Below are positions 12,201 through 21,200 of a stretch of 64,000 nt of DNA, in pieces. The notes below the pieces were generated by a model, which saw nothing but the letters and a program-made list of their open reading frames with translations, did no database searches and was not told the origin of the DNA. The stretch lies in contig CM061062.1 of assembly GCA_030762895.1 (NCBI GenBank), positions 3,309,501-3,373,500 of the forward strand. The letters are read 5' to 3'. This stretch comes from Sophora flavescens. Taxonomy: Eukaryota > Streptophyta > Magnoliopsida > Fabales > Fabaceae. Every line of letters starts with the position of its first letter. The first letter of the stretch is position 1. Both the position numbers and the translations under genes were made by a program.

Positions 12201-15200
12201 AATCATTTGCTACACACATATAATCATGCAAACCAAAAAGAGATTCAATCAAATTCAGGAAAGTGCAACTTAAAAAGTGATTTTCACACAGTTTAAAACA
12301 TGTTGGAGGCTCAAAACCTCACCTGGACATTTTTTTGCAAATTATTTGACAGAGATTCTATCCCTAGTGTGTGCTTCCTATCACCCCAAACTTATCATAA
12401 ATCATGTCATCATAATAAAATCTCAAAGTTCAGTTTTCAATCTCATGGGGATCAAATTTTCAAAAATTTTCCAAATCCTAGGGGTAAACAGTCAATACAT
12501 ATCATGCAATCATCTATGGAAAAATTAATCAAATCCAATAAACTTGCCAATACTAGACTTAACACAACTCCTGAGCTTCTCAAATTATTCAGGAGCTTTA
12601 TTGGAAACAAAATAGAAATAAAGCAAAGAAAAAAAGAAAAGAAAATTAAAAGAGCAAGGTAAAGAAAAACTCATTGAGGGGCGGTTCCACCGGGATCCCA
12701 TTGCTTGTAACATAAGTCCCACATGGTAGCCAAAGGACTGAAATTCATTCCATGCTTCCCTAACTTGCAGCCTTTATACGGAAGTGGGTGGTTGACAATC
12801 ATAGTAACCTCGCCCAGTGCGGCGGACTTTTCACTTCCTCTGGGGTCACAAATGACCTCTTTCTCAATAAAATCCTCCCAATAGAAGTGGGGCTCAACCT
12901 CTTGGACTGGCCATGGTGCAAATTCCAGAGGCTTGAACTCCATCACCGGTTGTTCCACAGTGGGAGGTAGCTGCTCAATGGATAGTGTATTTGGAACTTC
13001 GGCTGAACATTCGGTATCACTCTCACTATCATCCTGCAAAATAGAGTCAAGAAACTGGCCACAAACAGCATACGGGTTAGTGTCAGTATAGTTAGTACAT
13101 GTAGTAAAAGAAACTGAATTAGTAACGGTCTGAATGTCTGGACTTTCAGCGCATGGTTCATCCACCCCATCATTCTCAACACATGCATTTGATTCCACAG
13201 GTTCTTCATTATCCTCAAGCTTTTTGCCTTGATTGTCAGGATGGAATATATAAGCTCGAGGCCAATAAGTAGCATTTGTCAGAATGGGGCATGCCTCATA
13301 CAGGTGCTCAGGAGAGCCGCACATGCCACAAAAGCGTATCTGCTGAAACAGATTGCTTCAAATAAGTGAGCTTATCAAGTAAGATCCATAACCGAGACAA
13401 ATTCAGCAAAAAAAAAATTTTTTTTTTTTATTTATTTATATTTTCCGCTAATAACAACAAACCGAGTCCCCTAGACAGCGCCAATTTTGACGTGGCTGCC
13501 GCCACGCGCCAAAAAGAACGAGCGTTTACAAAATAATGTAGTATAGAGCGACAACTCGGATCATCTCTCAAGGACTCTTTAGTTGTTGTTATTATTAATG
13601 AAAAAGTTAGAAAAAGTCGAATTGGGGGTTTTGGATTAAAAACTAAATTAAGAAGCAAAACAGAAAACAAAGCAAGAAAAAGCAGAGCGATTACCAAATA
13701 AGCTAAAGCGATTAACCCTCTCGCTTTTGGTTTCCCAACTATCATTGGTTCATGCGAATTCCTAGCCCTAAGCAGATTCTAATCCCCTCCCGGTTGTAGC
13801 AATAATTCACAAGCGGAACCACTACTACGGATATATGTCCCTATTCCCGAATTAAGCAAACGGGGTTAAGCACTTCGTGAACTAAGCGAACACGAAACGT
13901 ACACACGCGAATTAAGCAAACGCGATTATATATAGGAACATGATATCACCGAGATAAACCAATACAACACAATATACTCTTGAATTAAGCAAACAGAAAT
14001 ATAAAGCATGGCATTGAAAAGAGAAAAGGAAATGAAAACAGGAAATACAAGAACCTCAAGTATGGCTAGAAGCCAATTACAGTAGATTAATCAAGGAGAC
14101 TAGCTCTCCATTACAAAAGGAAAACAAAACATAACTAGAAAGAAAACAAAAGACTAACTAAGACTAGCTCAGAAACTAGCCAAAACTGGCTAATTCTGAC
14201 CACCCCTTCATTTCTGCCTAAGACTGCTTATATACACGTTTCTGGAATCCAGGTCCTCGCGAGGCGAAGCACTGCTCGCGAGGCGAATAACACGAAAGGT
14301 CTGCAACTCTTTGTCTTCTCGCGAGGCGAGCATTGCTTCGCGAGGCGAACGCTTCAAATTCCCAAACTGCAACGCCCGTGGCCTTCAACACGGGCAAGCC
14401 GTGATCGTCTCTGACTTTTCAGGGTTGGGTGACTCGCGAGGCGAGCTCTTCTTCGCGGGGCGAACCAGAGACTTTGCATTTTCTTGGAACAGTCAGCTTC
14501 GGGGTCGCGAGGCGAGCAGTCTTCTCGCGGGGCGAGAAACTCCAGAATTATTCCTTTTTATTTACCTGAAAATAGAAAGTAAAAGTAAATACTTTATTCA
14601 CTCTAAATCAACTAAATTAACTTAAAAACAATTTACAGACTCAAAATACTACTTAAGGACAATCAAGTCTAATTTGGGTAAAATTGATATAAAATAAGCA
14701 CAAAGCCAAGGTCTTTACTAGTTATAAAACCAGTCAAACAGAGGCTCATCAATGGGCATACCTCTGCACATTCACATCAGTCGAAGAACCTTGTGAATCC
14801 CATTAGTTCAATGAGGACTTCAAGTACTTGAGTTGGTTAGAATTTAACGTCCCAAGTCACACGTTGGCGAGACAAGTAATGCTAAAGTCTAAAGAGTTTG
14901 ATAATGTTTCTTCCTTGATCTAAAATAAGTAAGTGCTATAGGGTGTATAATGCATGAACTATAAATAACTTTAGCTCAAGGCTTAACCATTTTGGCCCAG
15001 ATGGTTGGGCTTGTTTTTACTTTGCTTGAACATTAGCTACTTGGGTCACCACAATTTGTAATCCCCCCAGTTGCCTATCTGTCTCAACACAACTTGAGGT
15101 ATTGGCTAAATCACATGGCTAAAATGGCTAGCTCATGTTTTGATGATCTTGTCAAAATTTCAAATCGTTCCCTACTCAAAGCTTCATGTCCTTGTTAATT

Positions 15201-18200
15201 GTTAATACCAAAGCACAGGATTGCCAATCTGGTGATATGGGTTTTTGGAGGCAATCCACATAGTGCCGCACACTTCTGCCTGTCCTTGATATCACCACTC
15301 GTGACCTTTTAGGCTTCCTATTTTTTTCCTCACTAAACGGAGGATGTTATCTCAAATGCACAGTAACATGGCCCATTGTGAAAGGGTCAGCTTTGGTAAC
15401 GTTTCTAATGCTCCAAGGAGCACAATTGGCCTAAAGGCAACATGAGTTTTAGGACAAACTACGTGTCTAGGATGGGTAGCCTAGTTTGCCTTGTAGTTGT
15501 TTAGTTGGTGCTTGTATAATGTATACTTGGTAATCTAAAGTCATCCTTTAATAAGAGTTGATGTGGCGAGTTTATTTTCTCAGCCTTTGTCTAGTTTCAA
15601 GTTGTCAATGAACAGATAGCAATATAAATATCTTTATTATTTATTGAGATATTAATTCTAATATTCTACAGAGATAGCCGAATGTTCCTCTTTATAAACT
15701 TGGTAAACAGGCGTGCATCAGAATGTTGGAATATCATTGTAATTATTGAATAATTTGGAGATAATTTAGACAAGTGTTTGTGAAATGCTTGAGTTATTTT
15801 ATTCATCATACTTTGATATATATATACACTCAATAGTAAATACAATTTACAATTTACAAGGAAATGAATGATAAGCTAAATCCTAGGAACACCGTCCACA
15901 CCGTCCAACTAATTCTAACACTCCCCCTCAAGCTGGAGCATACAAATCAAATGCTCCAAGCTTGGAACAAATATTCTGAATTCTCGGCCCTCTTAGAGAT
16001 TTTGTAAAGATGTCTGCCAGTTGATCATTAGAGCTAACAAATTCGGTGACGACTTCTTTAGAAAGGACTTTTTCTCGGATAAAATGACAATCAATCTCAA
16101 TATGTTTAGTTCTCTCATGGAATACTGTATTGGAAGCTATATGGAGAGCTGCCTGGTTATCACAACATAACTTCATTTGTTGAGTATCTCCAAACTTCAA
16201 TTCCTCAAGAAGTTGTTTAATCCAAATGAGCTCACACGTGGCTACAGCCATAGCTCTATATTCAGCATCTGCACTAGACCTTGCAACAACGTTTTGTTTC
16301 TTACTCTTCCACGAGACAAGATTTCCTCCAATAGACACACAATACCCTGAAGTGGAACGCCTATCAATGGGTGATCCTGCCCAATTTGCATCTCAAAATC
16401 CAACTATTTGAGTGCTTCCTTTGTCTTCATAAAGTAGTCCTTGTCCTGGAGTTTTTTTTAATGTATCTCAGAATTCGAATTACTGCATCCCAGTGATAAT
16501 TATGAGGAGACTGCATGAATTGACTCACCACTCCCACTGCAAAGGAAATATCTGGCCTTGTAATAGTGAGATAGATGAGCTTCCCAACCAATCTCCGATA
16601 CCTTTCAGGATCAGAATAAGGCTCCCCCTGGTTGGGTAGCAATTTTTGATTCGGATCCATGGGACTATCAACTGGTCGACAATCTAACATACCAGTTTCT
16701 TTAAGTATGTCTAATGCATACTTCCTCTGTGAGATGATAATCCCATTCTTTGACTGAGCAACTTCAATTCCAAGAAAATATTTCAATTTCCCCAAGTCCT
16801 TGGTTTGAAAAAGGCTACATAAATGTTCCTTCAGCTGAGAAATTTTCTCCTGATCATTTCCTGTGATGACTATATCATCTACATAGACCACCAAGTAAAC
16901 GCACCTATTTGGAGATGTATAGCAATAAAAGACTGAATGATCTGCTTCACTCCGTTTCATTCCAAAAGCTTGAATAACTGAACTGAATTTTCCAAATCAA
17001 GCTCGTGGAGACTGTTTCAGCCCATAGAGAGATCGTCGTAGCCTGCAAACCAAACCGGACTCCCCCTGAGCAACAAATCCAGGAGGTTGCTCCATATAAA
17101 TCTCCTCTTCTAACTCTCCATGAAGAAATGCATTTTTAATATCCAACTGATATAATGGCCAACGACATATGGCAGCCATGGCAAGAAATATTCGAACAGA
17201 AGTGATTTTGGCCACAGGGGAGAAAGTATCTCCATAATCAAGTCCATAAATCTGAGAGTAACCTTTGGCTACAAGCCGGGCTTTGAGCCGATCGATCTGT
17301 CCATTGGCCCCAACTTTAATAGCATATACCCATCGACAACCAACGGGTTTCTTTCCCGGAGGAAGAGGAGTCAAGTCCCAAGTACCATTATGCTCCAAAG
17401 CCTGCATTTCATCAATCATGGCTTGTCGCCATCCTGGATGATCAAGTGCCTCACAAACATTTTTAGGAATGGAAACGAAAGATATAGATGACACAAAAGA
17501 ATAATAAGAAGGAGAGAGACGATGGTAACTTAAGAAGTTATAAATAGGATGAGGATTTTGAGTAGACCGAGTACCTTTCCTAAGAGCAATGGGCAAGTCA
17601 AGGTTTCCTTGGTAGGTCCGTAGTAGGGTCATCTGCTTGGAGTAGGACATGATTCACTTGGTCTTTCAAGTGCCTTCCACCTCAGTATTAAGAACTCGTG
17701 GACGACGATGATATATGATGGGTGACCTTTGAGATTGCTCGAGTGGGGGATCGTTAGGAATTTCGTAGTCGAAGCGATTTCGACAAAGGAGAAGGTGATG
17801 GACCAAGATACGGAATCGGAAAGACTTCTTGAATAGTCCGAGACTCAATCGTGGATGGTGAGAAGTAAAACTTTTCTTCAAGAACGTTACATCCGCACAC
17901 ATGAAATAACGATTCTGCACGGGAGTAACACTTGTAACCCTTCGTAACCTGGAATATCCCAAAAAGACACATTTGATGGCTCGTGCAAGCAAGCTTATCA
18001 AGACACGGAGACAAGTCATGAATAAAACAAGTGCATCCAAATATCCGTGGAGCGACATGAAATAGTGGCTCTTTAGGGAATAAAACGGAATGTGGTATTT
18101 TATGATCAAGAGAGGATGAAGGCATCCGGTTAATTAAATAACATGCTGTCAAAACTGCATCACCCCAATGTCGGACAGGTACATTCACATGGAGTAACAA

Positions 18201-21200
18201 GGTCCGAGCAGTTTCAACAAGATGTCTATTCTTCCTTTCAGCTATGCCATTCTGTTGAGGGGTATGAGGACAATTGGATTGATGGAGAATGCCTTGTGAT
18301 GACAAAAAGGAAGAAAGAGCAGAAGAAAAGTATTCCTTTGCATTATCACTTCTAAGGATTTTGATTGTCTTACCAAATTGGGTTTTGACCTCATTAACGA
18401 AAGTGATGAGAATAGACGAAAGTTCAGATCGTTCTTTCATTAAGAAAACCCAAGTGCACCGAGAGAACTCATCAATAAAGGTAACGAAATATCGGAAATC
18501 ATTAGAAGACACACGACTCGATCCCCATATATCTGAATGGATCTCTGATACCATATTGAATAATTTGGAGATAATTTAGACAAGTGTTTGTGAAATGCTT
18601 GAGTTATTTTATTCATCATACTTTGATATATATATACACTCAATAGTAAATACAATTTACAATTTACAAGGAAATGAATGATAAGCTAAATCCTAGGAAC
18701 ACCGTCCGCACCGTCCACACCGTCCAACTAATTCTAACAGTAATGATTTCTGTGGGTGAGTAGGTGCCATTGTAGCGCATAAGCAAATATATAATCTATG
18801 CATCTAGGTAGAATGACTGATAAATCTAAAGTAGATGCTTTTCTTTCTTTTGTCACCTGAATGCAAAGAACTAGGGTTTGTGGATTTTTTTGAAATAGAG
18901 GCGTCTCTTCTTGAACTACTGATTACTGAATTCTTCTTTCAGTATTAGTCATGAAATTTGATCCTAAGAAATTCCAGGTCCCTAGTTTTGGGAATCTGTG
19001 TAGGAAATTCATTTGAAAAGGGAGTTATTTTTATTCAAATTTGGTTTAATTGGTTCTTCTCAAATTTGCTTTCTGTACTATAGATAAGTGTTTTTACTAA
19101 CTTCTTTTCTTTTTATGTTTGGTTTTAGGGGTGGGACTTTTTCTTTGCCAACCTTTGATTTTAGTTGAAAATCACAAATCATTGCATTGATAAAATGGTT
19201 AGATGTTCATTGATTCATAAAATAGCTTTTCTAATTTCTTTTTTTAATATGTTTGGAACTCTAGGTAGATATTGCAGCAGGTGGATGGCATTCTACTGCA
19301 TTGACAGACGAAGGAGAGGTGCTCTATTTCTGCTTTTTTGGAATCTATTAGGTTTAATGTTTAAAGCATTTAATTGTTATGCGCTCTCAACGTAAAAATT
19401 CTTTACATTGTCGACCAAGCATAAATTGTCATATCATTTAAAAGGTTTGTGTTAGGAACCTTCTTTTAGGAAGATGAAGATCCTAACTATGGAGAGAACC
19501 TCTCCTAAACCAAAACAGAAAAAAGAAAAGAGATAGGGAAAGAATGGTACAAATGTACCCCAAAGGAGCACTCTCCTTTCACAACTAAACCACTGTTTAG
19601 TTCACAAAATATAATTCTTCATTCCTATCATTGATTATGGATTAGCCTCTTATTTATAGGCCTAACAATACCTATCAATTCTCCTAATAACCAACTTATC
19701 AAAACTAACAAACTCCTAACAGCTAACAACAACTCTTAACAAAGCTAACAATATCCTAATCTAATAATAGCCATTACTAACTCACTTATTAATCTACTAA
19801 CAAACCCTTATATTTATCTTTATTACTTATTGGACTGAGCCCTAACAATACTACCGACCCTTGAAACAACCTTGTCCTCAAGGTTGAAACATCCACCGGG
19901 GTCCCATAACTTGAAGCATGATGATCCACATCCATCTGCTGCTGTCATACGAAGCTGTCCACCAGGGTCCCATTGTTGTTCTTCTTCAATTCCCATGGAA
20001 AGAACCAAATTTTCCTGCCTCGGATCCTTTTCGACCACTTCAGTCTCTTCAGCATTTTCTAAGGCTTTGGTTTTTGGTCCAATATAGAAAAAAAAAAAAA
20101 CTCTGATAAATGGGCCCAACATTGAGTGAACTTTCAGCAACCCATACCCATGCACCCCCAACCTTTCTTTTGTTAACACACTGCCTTCTTTCAATGAGTT
20201 GGGCCTGGCCCATTAGGTTAACCAGTGTGTTTAGCTGACTGCCTTCCCACCTTGCCTCCGCACATGACTCCTTCTTTCTCACGGTGGTTACACGCAGTGA
20301 CAATACGGTTTCAACCCGGCGCTCCTTTCCAACCCCACACCATGACGGCTTGTCGGAAAACGTCGCATCTGGAGGCTCCTGTGGTGGTGGCGGCTTGGCC
20401 AAATTCTGGACCGTCGCAGGTGGGTCTGGTTCTGGTGGCTCCGGCTCGGGCAGGGCTATTGCAAGTGGCCTGAAAACCAGCGGACTCGAGTTGTCCATGG
20501 CAAGCGTCCAGGGTGCTTCCGTCAATAATGACCCATCAACATCAACCGTCATAAGGGGAGCGATGACCGGCGGCTCCGGCCGTGGAGGGGTCGTCGCAGG
20601 TGGGCCTGTGTTTCGAGGTTCTGGTGGCTCCAACCATGGTATAAGTGCCACCGGTCTATGAGGGCTTGGAGCTGGTTGGAACACCTTGGCCGCCACAAGT
20701 AGATCGGTGCCCGGCGGCTCCGGCGGAGGGGGTGGGTCGCCAAGAACCGATTGCTCCCTTCGTCCTTCTGTCACCATTGCCCCCTTGTTGCTCCTTCCTC
20801 CCACTATCCCTTCTTCTAGACTTTTCCCTGCTATCATCTCCATCTTTTCCGCCACCACATCCATGATTCTTTCTGTCACAGGCACTAAATCATTCTGGTG
20901 TGCTTCTTCCCCGCCATTAACAGTCATCACCACATTCTCCTTCTGTACTTCATACCTTCTAATCAAAGCCATGGAGAATGCTTCCCAACTTTGATCTGGA
21001 TTCTCTTGGCTCCAAGAATAGAACCAATGCATTGCAGCACCTTCCATTCTCATGAACGCCCACTGCAACTTATGGAACGAAGGTATTTCTTGCACCTCGA
21101 AGAATTTCTCAGCCTTAGCAATCCACCCAACCGGGTCTGTCCCCGTAAAATGCAGCAACTCCACCTTTTTAACCGTCTTAGCCACCTCAACGGAAGCTGT

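Larger units (their letters stand above)
9992..14751 (-). mobile_element. Short non-autonomous LTR retrotransposon, gypsy-like, antisense in RCC1 intron 7
   Basis: Two near-identical LTRs (9992-11251 and 13488-14751) flank a 2.2-kb internal region, and a perfect TSD ATGGG (9987-9991 and 14752-14756) brackets the whole. The element reads on the - strand. Next to the 5' LTR is a PBS-like AAATTGGCGCTGTC, typical of Athila/Tat-type gypsy elements, and next to the 3' LTR a purine tract with AGTTTGGGGTATTT. Only one gag-like ORF remains; there is no protease, reverse transcriptase or integrase, so it must depend on a partner element. Confidence 0.88.
15744..18739 (-). mobile_element. Internally deleted Ty1/copia retrotransposon, antisense in RCC1 intron 7
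   Basis: Short LTRs 15744-15920 (177 bp) and 18554-18739 (186 bp; the extra length is a repeated CACCGTCC unit) are bracketed by a perfect TSD GTAAT (15739-15743 and 18740-18744). On the - strand the LTR starts TGTTAG and ends CAATA. A PBS TGGTATCAGAGA (18542-18553), complementary to initiator Met-tRNA, abuts the 5' LTR, and a purine tract GAGGGGGAG abuts the 3' LTR. Integrase begins right after the PBS, so gag and protease are deleted. Confidence 0.92.
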
